Source: Endotrypanum monterogeii (lineage: Eukaryota; Euglenozoa; Kinetoplastea; Trypanosomatida; Trypanosomatidae). Taken from it: DNA of 64,000 nt. Position 1 is the first letter of the stretch, and each line of letters opens with the position of its first letter. Of the stretch, positions 41,254-51,020 are shown one piece after another. The stretch covers positions 178,598-242,597 of the forward strand of contig CM007342.1 in assembly GCA_000333855.2 (NCBI GenBank). Direction: 5' to 3'. A model generated the notes under the pieces. The model saw only the letters and a list, made by a program, of their open reading frames with translations, searched no databases and was not told where the DNA came from. A program made the translations under genes and the position numbers.

Positions 41254-42751
41254 GACAAAGAGAGGTGTGCAAGATCCAACGGTATCAACTCGCGTGTAGC
41301 TGTCAGACGAACAATGATGCTAATCGAGTTGGCCTTGCGACCAAAAGCGGACCTGTAGCTCTCGATTCCCTTCTCCTCCTCCCAGCTCGACTGTGCCACC
41401 TCCTGCGCTCTCGCAGACCCGCTGATGTACTCACGAGCGAGTCCTCCTGAAGAGAGATATCGGTACACCTCTCTAGATGAAGCTCAAGAGTTGCCTCACT
41501 CCAACGAGAGAAAGTGAATGAAATGAATGAATGGGTGAGGGGAAGGATCTGCCACAGCTGAGACCCAGACCGAAGGCCTCTGTTCCGGTTGTTTGAGTTT
41601 TCCCCACGCGCACTATGATGTACATGTATGCATGTGTAAACATAGACAAGTGACGGAAAAAGAAATCGAAACATCAGGGCCAGAAGGACCTCGATACAAA
41701 GTAAATCAATGAGAATGTGAGGAGAAAAAAAAGAGAGCGAAAAAATGCACCAGACTCACAATTCAGGACACTATCGTTGTTTTTTTTTATTTTTCCTGGT
41801 CTTCCTCGTCGAGTGTCCTCAACGATTATGTTGGGAAGAATCACGTGCAGTCCACAGAACACAGGGCAACCGTCTCCCAACCCTTTCCCTCCTTCTACCC
41901 CCTCACTCTGCCCTACTCAGATGTGCAACCGTATACCCGAAAAGAAAATCGGCTATATATATATATATATATATGTGTGTACAAGAAAGTGAAACATGCG
42001 CATAAGAAGCAACCGCGCGTCACTGCACACTCTTCGCCCATCCTCCGTACTCCATGAAAGGGGGGGAGAGAGGAACATCTGATATGCTGCGACCCACGTC
42101 GAAGGAGCGTAATAACCAGTCGGACTCCGCCACCCAAAAGCATCAAGAAGAATCAAAAAATCAGGGCTGTTGATGATGTAGAAAGGAAAAGGGAGGTAGA
42201 TGACCGAGAGCGTCAATACCACGCTAGGGAGATCAAAAAGGTGGACCGAACCTGAAGAAAAAAAAAAAAAGAGAGGAATGAAAGGTGATACAGGCTGCAC
42301 ATAATCCCCTGCAGACTGACCAAGACTCACTGTGGGCTGAACACCCTATTGACCTCCACGTCCATTCCTCCCTGCCTACACTTCTAATTCACTATACCCC
42401 CGCCCTTCTTTACCAACACCGGTGCACGCATTACTTCCTGTCGCAGGGTGCGCAGAAAACAAAAAAAAAAAACAGGGAAAAGTTCGAAGACTGGTAAGAC
42501 AGAAAGAGAAAGCAAGCACGGGACTCATCTTTTCCCACACACACACACACACGACCGCACGGCACCACCGATGCCGCCACACCCTACACCACCACCACGG
42601 CGGTGCATGAAATAAACACGAGCAAATCAATAGGCCGAATATTTCTCGTCAGCTCTTAGCAAGTGGACTACTTTTTTTCTTTTTTTTCTTCATCGATCTC
42701 TCACCTTGCTGCCTACTCACCAACGTGACCATAGCAGCTGTCGCTCTTCCT

Positions 42752-42805
42752 TGATGGAGTCGTGACGACGCACTCCATCACGGACGAAAGAGTGAGTGAC
42801 ACTCT
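42752..42805 (-). other. Two adjacent stem-loops in the Rpt1 3' UTR
   Basis: TGATGGAGT pairs with ACTCCATCA (42752-42760 with 42772-42780; 9 bp, 11-base loop). Right after it AGAGTG pairs with CACTCT (42789-42794 with 42800-42805; 6 bp, 5-base loop). They lie about 100-155 bases past the Rpt1 stop codon. Their role is unknown; 3' UTR structure is a usual place for mRNA control in trypanosomatids. Confidence 0.55.
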
Positions 42806-42906
42806 CTCCTTTTTTTTTTTGAACCATGAGTAGTCCATAATACATGCGAATAGAAAACCTTGCCTCCCCAGCCACGCCTCATAGCTTAAATGTAGCCATA
42901 TGCAGC

Positions 42907-44220
42907 TCAATTGTAGACCATATACTTGGCAGTCGCGCTGAACTTGTGCTGGCCCTTCACTACCTTGTTGACCGAGTCTAAGAAGTCCTTCTCGTTGATC
43001 GTCTTGCGACGGGCGCGGATGGCAAACATGCCTGCCTCCGTGCAGACAGAACGCAGATCTGCCCCGGTAGTGTTTGGGCACAGCCGCGCAATCAACTCAA
43101 AACGCACATCCTTTTCACAGGAGAGGGAGCGGGAGTGAATACGGAGAATGTTTGTGCGGCCCTCCAAGTCGGGAAGACCAATCTCCAGCTTCCTATCCAT
43201 GCGCCCCGGGCGGGTCAAGGCGGGGTCTAACGTGTCCGGGCGGTTGGTCGCCATGATCACCTTGATATTACCGCGTGAATCAAAACCGTCCATCTGATTA
43301 ACCATCTCCAGCATGGTGCGCTGGATCTCGTCATCGCCATCGCCACTGCCACGGCTGCCGCCGACGGCGTCCACCTCGTCAAAGAAAATGATGCACGCCT
43401 TCTTTGTGCGCGCCAGCTGGAATATTTCACGAATCATGCGGGCGCCTTCACCAATGTACCGCTGCACCAGCTCGGAGCCGATGACTCGAATGAACGTCGC
43501 ATCTGTGCGGTTGGCCACCGCCTTGGCCAGCAACGTCTTGCCCGTGCCAGGAGGACCGTAAAGCAACACTCCCTTCGGAGGATCAATGCCCAGCTGCGTG
43601 TATTTTTCCGGGTGCGTGATAGGCAGCTCCACCACCTCGCGGATGCGCTCGATCTGCTCCTTGACACCTCCCACATCGGCGTAAGTCACATCGGGTTTGT
43701 CCTCCACCTGCATCATTGACACGGAGCGGTCGATGCGCGGTGGCAGCGGGATCTCGATCTGGATTTTGCTGTAGCCCATAATTATACCAACACGCATGGA
43801 TTCTTCGATATCCTCCGGCGCAACACGCTCACCAATAGTGACGACGTACTTGGCGTGATCACGGATGCTGACCACGTACCTAGTGTCCTCTTGCCCTTTG
43901 TTGAGGATGCGCTCACAGCGACCCACGTGAAGCGCGCTTTCCCGCTCGAGCACTTTCTGGTCGCTATTGAGGTCCCACTGTACCGCAGGCGCGAGACCCA
44001 TTTCGCTTCCCTTCATACCGCCCATTTTGTTAAGCTCCTCCACGCGAGACTTCACAAACTCCTCCAACTCCTTAATGCTCGCGTGGTATGGGCCGGAGCC
44101 GTAGAGGTTCAGTAATGCGATGTCATCCTTATCCAGTGGGATGATCTCCTTCTCCTCCTCGTCCTTGTCCTTCACGCGGATGGTATTTGCCGTCTGGCAC
44201 GCGCCCTTCTGTTTCGACAT
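42907..44220 (-). CDS. RPT1: 26S proteasome regulatory ATPase Rpt1
   Basis: One of six AAA ATPases in the base of the 19S particle that unfolds ubiquitinated substrates and threads them into the 20S core. The 437-residue length matches the family. The N-terminal helix and OB region are at about 30-170 ([33 protein letters not shown]). The AAA module follows: DVTYADVGG (177-185), Walker A GPPGTGKT (222-229), Walker B IIFFDEVD (277-284) and arginine fingers in [11 protein letters not shown]. The subtype call rests on [19 protein letters not shown] and the C-terminus [11 protein letters not shown], both characteristic of Rpt1/PSMC2. The upstream frame to 44292 has only TTG, and the splice acceptor at 44234 supports MSKQKGACQ as the start. 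The gene shares this transcription unit with Rpt5 and an E2. Confidence 0.97.
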   Translation of the reverse strand: MSKQKGACQTANTIRVKDKDEEEKEIIPLDKDDIALLNLYGSGPYHASIKELEEFVKSRVEELNKMGGMKGSEMGLAPAVQWDLNSDQKVLERESALHVGRCERILNKGQEDTRYVVSIRDHAKYVVTIGERVAPEDIEESMRVGIIMGYSKIQIEIPLPPRIDRSVSMMQVEDKPDVTYADVGGVKEQIERIREVVELPITHPEKYTQLGIDPPKGVLLYGPPGTGKTLLAKAVANRTDATFIRVIGSELVQRYIGEGARMIREIFQLARTKKACIIFFDEVDAVGGSRGSGDGDDEIQRTMLEMVNQMDGFDSRGNIKVIMATNRPDTLDPALTRPGRMDRKLEIGLPDLEGRTNILRIHSRSLSCEKDVRFELIARLCPNTTGADLRSVCTEAGMFAIRARRKTINEKDFLDSVNKVVKGQHKFSATAKYMVYN

Positions 44221-45239
44221 GGCGCCGGAGCGGCTTCCCCACCGAGAATAACCGATGTGCGGGTAGTGAGGAAAAATGGGGGGGGGGAACAAGACCTACG
44301 AATCCACTGTGATTTGTGTGTGTCAAGAGGTGCAGCAGGAGCCCTATTCACTCACCCGTGTGTCTCTCTCACTCTTTCTCCTGACCCCCCCCCCACTACT
44401 GGTGATTTCTGAAGTGATTTTGTGATTGTCTCGTCGGCTCCGCTAAAAGCGTCGCTTGTGTGGCTGCAGTGCTGCAACAGCTGCGAGAGTGGTGGTTGCA
44501 GTTTTGAAAGGCAAACTGTCGATGAATGGAAGCAGTAGGTGGAAGGGAGGTGGGTAGATTTGGATATGCGGCAGACGTTCAGACGCACACGCACACAGAC
44601 GCAAACAGTTACTAAATAAATAAATAAAAGAGGCGAGAAGAATAAGAGTAGAAACAAATCCGCCACGATGACTGCAATGCGCAGAATATATATGAGAGAG
44701 GAAGCAAGACGTAGAAGGGCAAGGGGGACCGCAGTGCTCAAAAACAAAAAGTGTGGGGCGAGGGTGAGGGAGCAAGGGAAGGGAGGGGGGGGGGGGGCAG
44801 CGGCCCAAGTTGTAAAGAGAGATGCAAGAGAGGGGTAAGAAGAGGAATAAATGTTTGCTGATATGCACAATTGTTCTTTAGGTGAGTAGCAGAGATGCCC
44901 CATATCATGGGCCACGCAGAAGAAATCGGCACTTCCCCACACGCACGCAGAAGTACGAACAAGCAGGAGCCGAAAGCAAATAAAGTGGATAGGAACAAAG
45001 GCACTGAGATGCGTTTTGCGCCCAAGTCGTGAAGATACATATTTTACTGGTCAACGGTGCATTGAGAAGAAGACATGTCACAAGCATGCCTCGGCAAGCT
45101 TTTACATTAGGTGTTTGACACTGAGTCTGTCGGTGCAATAAGAGCCACATTGAGCACGAGAAAAGCGGGAAAAGGCGTCAATTTTCACCGAAGATACCTT
45201 CGAGCCCTTCGCGATAAAGCACGTCTGTGTGTGTGTGCG

Positions 45240-45282
<43 letters not shown>

Positions 45283-46153
45283 CTGGGGAGGGAAACAGAG
45301 AAAGAAAAACGAGAGCAAAAGAAGTTAGTGGTGGACGCTGCCGCATCTTGTAATAGAAAAATAAAGATGTGACTGTGCGCTTCTGTCAGCCACAGTTGAG
45401 TGCTCCCACTGCCTAGCCGCCGCACCGCCATGCATCTTGAGCACCCTCAATCCCCCCACTATCGGCCTCCAGTCTCTCAGAGAGAGAAGCGGCGCGCTCA
45501 ACTCTCGCTACTACTTATCAACACCGAGTACAGCGGTAATACAAAGTAAAGCGAGGGAGAGCAGCTGCAAAGCGCGGGCGACGCCATCTTTCATAGAGGA
45601 TGGCGGGAAAAGACAAAAAACGGATTGGTGCGCCACCAAGACTTTCTCTCTGTGGTGCATCACCCCTGATGGAGACACCATCTCTTCAGATGGGAGATAT
45701 GGAGTGGGGACCTGGAAAAATGAGAGGGCGGTTAGACGGGAAACTAGAGCATGGGAAGAAAAGGGAGAAGGCACGTCGTCATCGAAGACGTCACCTCTGC
45801 GTCCGTGTATTACCTTCCCCAATTACTCGCACCCTTTTCAGGGAAAAAAAGAAAAAAAATCCCCACTAGAGCACTCCCTGTACATCCCGTATGTCCCCCC
45901 CCCTCCTCTCTTTCCCAACCCCACCCAACCCCACCGCCTCGTGTTGATAACATGTATTTTTGTTGTGTTGGAGTGTGTGTGCACGCGGGCGCAATACTTT
46001 CTTTCGACGTGAGAAAATCGCGATACAAAATGTAGTCTGCTGCTGCTGTTGTCCACCCAAAACAAGTGAAGGGAGGGAGGGGGGAGGAGGCGGAGAACAG
46101 AAATAAACAGAGAGGCAGGTGAAGAATCAGAAAGCACATTTGTTTCATCACAT

Positions 46154-46204
<51 letters not shown>

Positions 46205-46674
46205 CATCCCCGCACCCAGACACCCTACCCCCTTTACACCGTAACCCCACGCACCAATACCGTTGGAACCCCCTGTCGAATACCCCGCTCAGAGGATATC
46301 ACACTGCTTTTTTTGTTCTCTCCCCCTTTTTTTGCGCCTCAGCACAAGAACTCCTTTTGCCCGCGCGCACGTATACCACTGTGCTCAGGGCAACCAAAAT
46401 CGAGAGGCAAGAAAACAACAAAAAAAACAGGGGATATTTAGTGTACGAGTGTAGCACAATATACACAACCAGTTCCGCCGCCTCCTCACACGGAATGGGC
46501 TCACGGTACAGAGGAGAGGAGAAGAGAGGAGAGGGAGGGAGGGAGAAGAACGAGACCCGCAGGCAGCTACACCGTTGCACGTGTAAAATAGAATGATAGG
46601 GTAACGGGTGACACCTCCGAACCATCCACCACTACCCCTCACCTCCCTGTGTTTTCTCCTCCTTTCCATTTCAC
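44221..46674. other. Long intergenic spacer with TG, CA and TA repeats
   Basis: About 2.4 kb between RER1 and Rpt1. It contains a run of 14 G (about 44786-44797), a 40-base TG tract (45242-45281), and adjoining CA and TA tracts (46152-46201). Open frames on both strands are low-complexity and mostly lack ATG. No gene is recognised. Confidence 0.7.
44234..44235 (-). promoter_or_regulatory. Predicted spliced-leader acceptor AG for Rpt1
   Basis: A C-rich pyrimidine tract on the minus strand (opposite 44268-44289) is followed by no AG until GGGGAAG here, 13 bases before the ATG at 44220. Confidence 0.45.
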
Positions 46675-47226
46675 TCATGAATTGTTCTTGGGCACAAACC
46701 TCGGCTTTCCGGCGTTCCACGGAACATAGCCGTGTTTGATCATATGCCGAACCCTCCCACCTATTTGTGTGGCAAACAAAACGAGAAAGTACAGCACGAG
46801 AATCGGCCAGAAGACTGGTATGTCGAGAAAAGGGAACATCGTCAGGAGAAGGGCAACAAACAGCACTGTAAACATTTTCTTCCATACCACGAACTCCTGC
46901 ACCTTCGGCATGAACGGACGGTACTCCTCGCCCTCCGCTTGCGTCGTCGGCAACGATGTAGAATCACCCTCTTCTGGATCTGAGAGAGGCGTGATGAGCA
47001 ACAGCAGCAGGTAAAGCAAATGAATACCTACGCCGTAGGTAATGACGTAGAAGCCGCCGAAAGTGACCACACGCGCCACGTAGAGGATGGCTAAAAATGC
47101 AAAGAAGCACCATCGAAGACCACGGTGCGGCACCGATGCATCAAGGTAACGTTTGTAGATGACTTGCGCCTTGGAATAATAAGAAGCTTGCTTACTCGGC
47201 GCGAAAATATCGCTTGGTGCACGCAT
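46675..47226 (-). CDS. RER1: RER1 family Golgi-ER retrieval receptor
   Basis: RER1 is an early-Golgi membrane protein that returns escaped ER membrane proteins through COPI vesicles. The 183-residue protein matches the family in length. Hydrophobic segments pair up as in RER1: about 38-82 (WCFFAFLAILYVARVV and IHLLYLLLLLITPL) and about 116-152 (MFTVLFVALLLTMF and FWPILVLYFLVLFATQI), giving the expected four-pass topology. The family signature EYRPFMPKVQEFVVWKKM (about 100-117) and the cytoplasmic GGRVRHMIKHGYVPW near the end are present. A very clear splice acceptor lies 30 bases before the ATG. Confidence 0.96.
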   Translation of the reverse strand: MRAPSDIFAPSKQASYYSKAQVIYKRYLDASVPHRGLRWCFFAFLAILYVARVVTFGGFYVITYGVGIHLLYLLLLLITPLSDPEEGDSTSLPTTQAEGEEYRPFMPKVQEFVVWKKMFTVLFVALLLTMFPFLDIPVFWPILVLYFLVLFATQIGGRVRHMIKHGYVPWNAGKPRFVPKNNS

Positions 47227-47255
47227 TGTCGCGACAACGAAATCGAGGAACCGAC

Positions 47256-47257
47256 CT
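47256..47257 (-). promoter_or_regulatory. Predicted spliced-leader acceptor AG for RER1
   Basis: The minus strand reads TTTTCTCTCTCTTTTCTCAG, an 18-base pyrimidine tract ending in AG. This leaves a 29-base 5' UTR and is the strongest trans-splice signal in the window. Confidence 0.65.
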
Positions 47258-47548
47258 GAGAAAAGAGAGAGAAAACACGTACGCCGCCAAACCCTCGCCT
47301 ACAAAAGTGCTGGCCGTGAAGCAAGCGTGGAGGCACGAAGGGGTGTGAGGAAGAAATGTGCTGCCTGGCTTGGCTGTTCCCGTGTGACGTGGACACAGTG
47401 ACGCGAGCACTGAGGCAAGCCCAAGGAAGCAGCCCGCTTTACTACTGACGTAAGTATCAGCCCTTGAGTCGGAACATACGATAAGAAATAACTCAGAAAA
47501 GCCGCCTGTGACAATACGAGTATCTACAAGCGTGTATGTATTTGTATT

Positions 47549-47606
<58 letters not shown>

Positions 47607-47777
47607 TACGTAGTGATTATGAGAAGGAAGAGGGGTGTATGATATGCTACGTCCGTTGAAGGAGTTCTCGCGTATTTCGTTCCCTTTCTTTCGTTGCTGC
47701 CCAACTTTCAGATCGCCCTCACCTTCGTCTTGAACAAATTAATTAGTGATCAGAAAAAAAAAAATATATATATATAT

Positions 47778-48023
47778 NNNNNNNNNNNNNNNNNNNNNNN
47801 NNNNNNNNNNNNNNNNNNNNNNNNNNNNNNNNNNNNNNNNNNNNNNNNNNNNNNNNNNNNNNNNNNNNNNNNNNNNNNNNNNNNNNNNNNNNNNNNNNNN
47901 NNNNNNNNNNNNNNNNNNNNNNNNNNNNNNNNNNNNNNNNNNNNNNNNNNNNNNNNNNNNNNNNNNNNNNNNNNNNNNNNNNNNNNNNNNNNNNNNNNNN
48001 NNNNNNNNNNNNNNNNNNNNNNN
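47778..48023. other. Assembly gap (246 N)
   Basis: All bases are N. The gap is entered from a TA repeat and left into an almost pure G run, so it is probably a collapsed or unsequenced microsatellite. The true length may differ. Confidence 0.99.
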
Positions 48024-48658
48024 GGGGGGGAGGGGGGGGGGGCAGTGTAAAGGAGAAAAGAAGCGAAGGAGACACACGCACAGACACGCGTATGAAAAAA
48101 AAAAAATGTACAAAAGCACAGCCACGGTAGCCATTGTTCCAAATGCCGATGTCCTTGCACATCTACCTGCTCACTCCTTCACTCACACCTGACCATCCTC
48201 CGCTGCCCCCTCCCTCTCCCTATAGCGCCATACCGATGTCGCCATGGGTCTTCTCTACGTCGTAAGAAGAAGAGATGTTTAGGAATAGAAAAAGGAGGAG
48301 CAGGAAGGGAGAAGAAGCATGTCTTCCATTTTATTCTTTTATATGTATGTGCCTCTCCCTGGATGACAAGTACTTACTCGTTACTCGACAACATAAAAGC
48401 CTCACTGCTTTTCTTCACCACCTCTCTTTTAACGGACTACAGGGAGTATGCATAAATCTGGATAGATATAGAGAAAGGGGGGGGCGTAAAAAACGGACAG
48501 AGACTGCAGTGGAGGAGTTGGTCCTGTACTGTGACAATACAATGGACAGGATAGAAAACAAGTTCCAGACTCTGGATGGGGAAGGAAAGAAAGGGGAGCG
48601 CACCCCCCCCCCAACCTCCTCCTCCTCCGTCCCCCCCCCTTCCTCTCTGTTACGATGT

Positions 48659-50104
48659 TCATTTCTCCTTAGCAGACCTCAAAGCAAAATCTGTGGTCAC
48701 TTCGTGTGGTGCACGATGGACTTGTTTTGTCTGCTTATTGTACTTGTGATCGCCCTTAGCCTTACCGCTAGTATCCAACGCCTCCACCCACCCCGCACGC
48801 GCGTTGGGATGGGAATCGCAGAAGGGCAAATACGGCTTGATATCGAGAACTGGTGTCCCGTGCAGCAAGTCGTGATCGGCGATGTGGATATCGAGGCCGT
48901 GCACGGCAACGAGACGCACACAAGAGAGACCAATGAAATTGGGTCGATGAGGGCTGCGCGTGGCAAAGACGCCTCGCCACTCGTCATCACGTGGGGGGAT
49001 GATCATCGTCTTGAACCCCGCAGACTTGTCAAACCCTTGACGCTGCCGAAAAGAGGAGAGCGCGGATGCGGCAAGTACCTCAGCGGTCTCGCCACCACAC
49101 ACGCCGACGTGTCCATTCGACGCACGTGATATCTCCTCTGCCACAACGTGTTCTCTAGTCTCAATCGGTGATGCAGATGCGGCGGTAGGAGACGTCACAG
49201 TCACCTTCGCCTCACGAAGCTTGCGCACCATCTCCTGCCCCTCACCGGAAGCCATCGGAGCGGCAAAGGAGAACTGGAAGAGTACCCAGATGAACTCAAA
49301 CCCTGCCAAGTCCCTTGCGGCATTCTCCAGCCCCGCGCGGAGCCGAATGAGGCCTGTCTGTGGCTCAAAGGTTCCTGTGTTCGGCTGACGCGGCGCCTCT
49401 ATTTGCGCTCGCATCAGACTATGGACGATGCCCACAGCCAACACCTCGTACGGGCACAACTTTTCCGGACTGAGAGAAATGCACACGAGTCTGTTGGCCT
49501 GCAGAACGGCCTGAGTAAAGGTTGATTCGTACGCAGTCACGTCGTGGCGGCTCCGTTGCAGACGACTCTCTAGACAGGCGTCAAGCTCCTCCGTTGTGCG
49601 TAGCTTATCAAAAAAATAAACAACCTGCCCACTGGCCGTGACCACATCGGGCTCCGGCAGTGAAACAGCAGCAGCCCGCCTGGTAGACGGTACGCCACCC
49701 GTGGGACCGGGAGGAGAAGACGACGACGACTGACAACAGACGCCCATCGCCTCCTCTTTTATGGAAGCCGACGTGGCCGATCCGATGTCCTCTTTGTGCA
49801 TTTTGATCTGGCGCGCCTCCTCACGCGTACATTGTCGCTGGTGTTTACGTTTCTCCTCTGCAAAGTTTGCCGCAAGCACGTCAGCGAGCGGAGGCACGAT
49901 CAAGCGCGCTCGCACGCGGTTGGCCTCCTCGTCGCATTCGATTACCTCTGCAGGCCAGTACGGCAGTTTAGCCGGACGAACCCAAACCACGTCGCCGACA
50001 AGAAAATAGTTGGCCCGCACACGGTAGCGTTTCTTCGAGGTGCCATCGCCGACAACTGAGACGGGCGCGGGCGCTGAACTATCGCTTGGAGTAAGCGAAG
50101 CCAT
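48659..50104 (-). CDS. PWWP domain fused to a TrmO/TsaA-like tRNA methyltransferase domain
   Basis: The 481-residue protein starts MASLTPSDSS. Residues about 34-80 look like the first half of a PWWP domain (FLVGDVVWVRPAKLPYWPAEV, with Pro-Tyr-Trp-Pro at 48-51). VVYFFDKLRTTEELDACL (161-178) looks like its closing strand and helix after a 75-residue charged insertion. Residues about 220-430 match TrmO (YaeB/TsaA), which uses S-adenosylmethionine to methylate N6 of t6A37 in certain tRNAs: VLAVGIVHS, DLAGFEFIWVLFQFS, and the family signature GVFATRSPHRPNFIGLS (378-394), where Phe replaces the usual second Pro. PWWP domains usually bind methylated histone tails and DNA, so the pairing with a tRNA enzyme is unusual. 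Upstream codons to 50191 lack an ATG. The substrate is inferred from the family. Confidence 0.85.
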   Translation of the reverse strand: MASLTPSDSSAPAPVSVVGDGTSKKRYRVRANYFLVGDVVWVRPAKLPYWPAEVIECDEEANRVRARLIVPPLADVLAANFAEEKRKHQRQCTREEARQIKMHKEDIGSATSASIKEEAMGVCCQSSSSSPPGPTGGVPSTRRAAAVSLPEPDVVTASGQVVYFFDKLRTTEELDACLESRLQRSRHDVTAYESTFTQAVLQANRLVCISLSPEKLCPYEVLAVGIVHSLMRAQIEAPRQPNTGTFEPQTGLIRLRAGLENAARDLAGFEFIWVLFQFSFAAPMASGEGQEMVRKLREAKVTVTSPTAASASPIETREHVVAEEISRASNGHVGVCGGETAEVLAASALSSFRQRQGFDKSAGFKTMIIPPRDDEWRGVFATRSPHRPNFIGLSCVRLVAVHGLDIHIADHDLLHGTPVLDIKPYLPFCDSHPNARAGWVEALDTSGKAKGDHKYNKQTKQVHRAPHEVTTDFALRSAKEK

Positions 50105-51020
50105 GGAAGTGGCCTGAGCCCTGGCCACGCCTTTCCTTTTCTGACCTCGATGTGCAAAGCGGGTCTGAAAATGTAGTGGCTCGATGTACAAGCTTACGCT
50201 GTGGGCACACGAACACAGAGTCGTCGTCGAGCAGGGGATCGCTGGAGCCCAAAAAAATGCACCGCGCGCTGTGCAAATAATTCTCAGTGTGAGTCACCCA
50301 AAGCAACCTCTTTTTTTTTTTAATTCCTTTCACCTGGGAAGGGAGAGATGGAGGGAGGAAACACTTGGGAGTGCTCGTGGCCGCTTCCTGACCGTTTTTT
50401 TTTTTTATGTGTGTGTGTGATGACTGAACCGTAGCCAAATGATGATAATACAACATGAAGTCATACACCCAGCCCCCGCCCCCCCCCAAAAAAAAAATAG
50501 AAAAAATTGAAGAGGAGGTGAGAAAGGGATCATTTTTAAGAAAAGAGAAGAGCGAACAGAGGAGAGGACGTCACCGCATTCACATGTGTTCACATCTGCC
50601 ATATTGACGACAGGGCTAAGGGGTGGATACAGTAGGCGTGTAAGTCGTCAAAGGAGGGGGAAGGGCACACACACACACACACACACACACACATGCACGC
50701 ACGCTCGCAAAGGTGTGGTTGCAGAAGGAGGAGGGGAGAGATGCAGGAGGGGCTCCAGGCCTTCAACTGTGTGGAGCCGTCATGTTGACCTTGTCAGACA
50801 TAGAAAAAACCTCCCTTTCTTCTTCTCAACTCTCCCTCCCTCCCTCCTCCTCCCCCCCCCGCAGCCAACACCACCACAGCCAACCCCCTGCCGCTGAAGA
50901 TCTCTTGCGTACCACAGAGCGCTCCGTGTAGATGCCGTCGGGTTTCCCTATATCTGATGGACGTATTTAACAGAATCTCCCTTCTCCGTGTTGATGCTGT
51001 TGATTTTCTTTTTTTTTCTT
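50105..51020. other. Intergenic spacer
   Basis: About 0.9 kb. It has T/A runs (50310-50320, 50396-50406), C/A runs (50478-50498), and CA repeats (50667-50693). It contains the NAT9 3' UTR and the TrmO-fusion leader; CT at 50165-50166 is a possible acceptor AG. No gene is seen. Confidence 0.7.

Larger units (their letters stand above)
41222..42906. other. Intergenic spacer with hairpins after Rpt1
   Basis: About 1.7 kb. It contains a TA tract (41954-41974), a CA tract (42538-42552), A and T runs, and two adjacent hairpins in the expected Rpt1 3' UTR (42752-42780 and 42789-42805). No gene is recognised. Confidence 0.7.
47227..48658. other. Intergenic spacer containing the assembly gap
   Basis: About 1.4 kb between the PWWP-TrmO gene and RER1. 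It contains a 49-base TG tract (47555-47603), a TA tract cut by N (from about 47763), the gap, and a G-rich run after it (48024-48042). No gene is visible in the readable part, though the gap could hide up to its unknown true length. Confidence 0.7.

Noticed and set aside
44352..44942. 196-codon minus-strand frame upstream of Rpt1
   Set aside because: It starts with GTG, is dominated by Leu/Pro/Val runs from repeats, and lies in the expected trans-splicing region.
45437..46012. 191-codon plus-strand open frame in the Rpt1-RER1 spacer
   Set aside because: It starts with TTG, not ATG, and is low-complexity, Pro/Lys-rich sequence on the wrong strand.
48275..49129. 284-codon plus-strand open frame
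   Set aside because: Its second half is antisense to the TrmO-like domain and its first half is low-complexity spacer.
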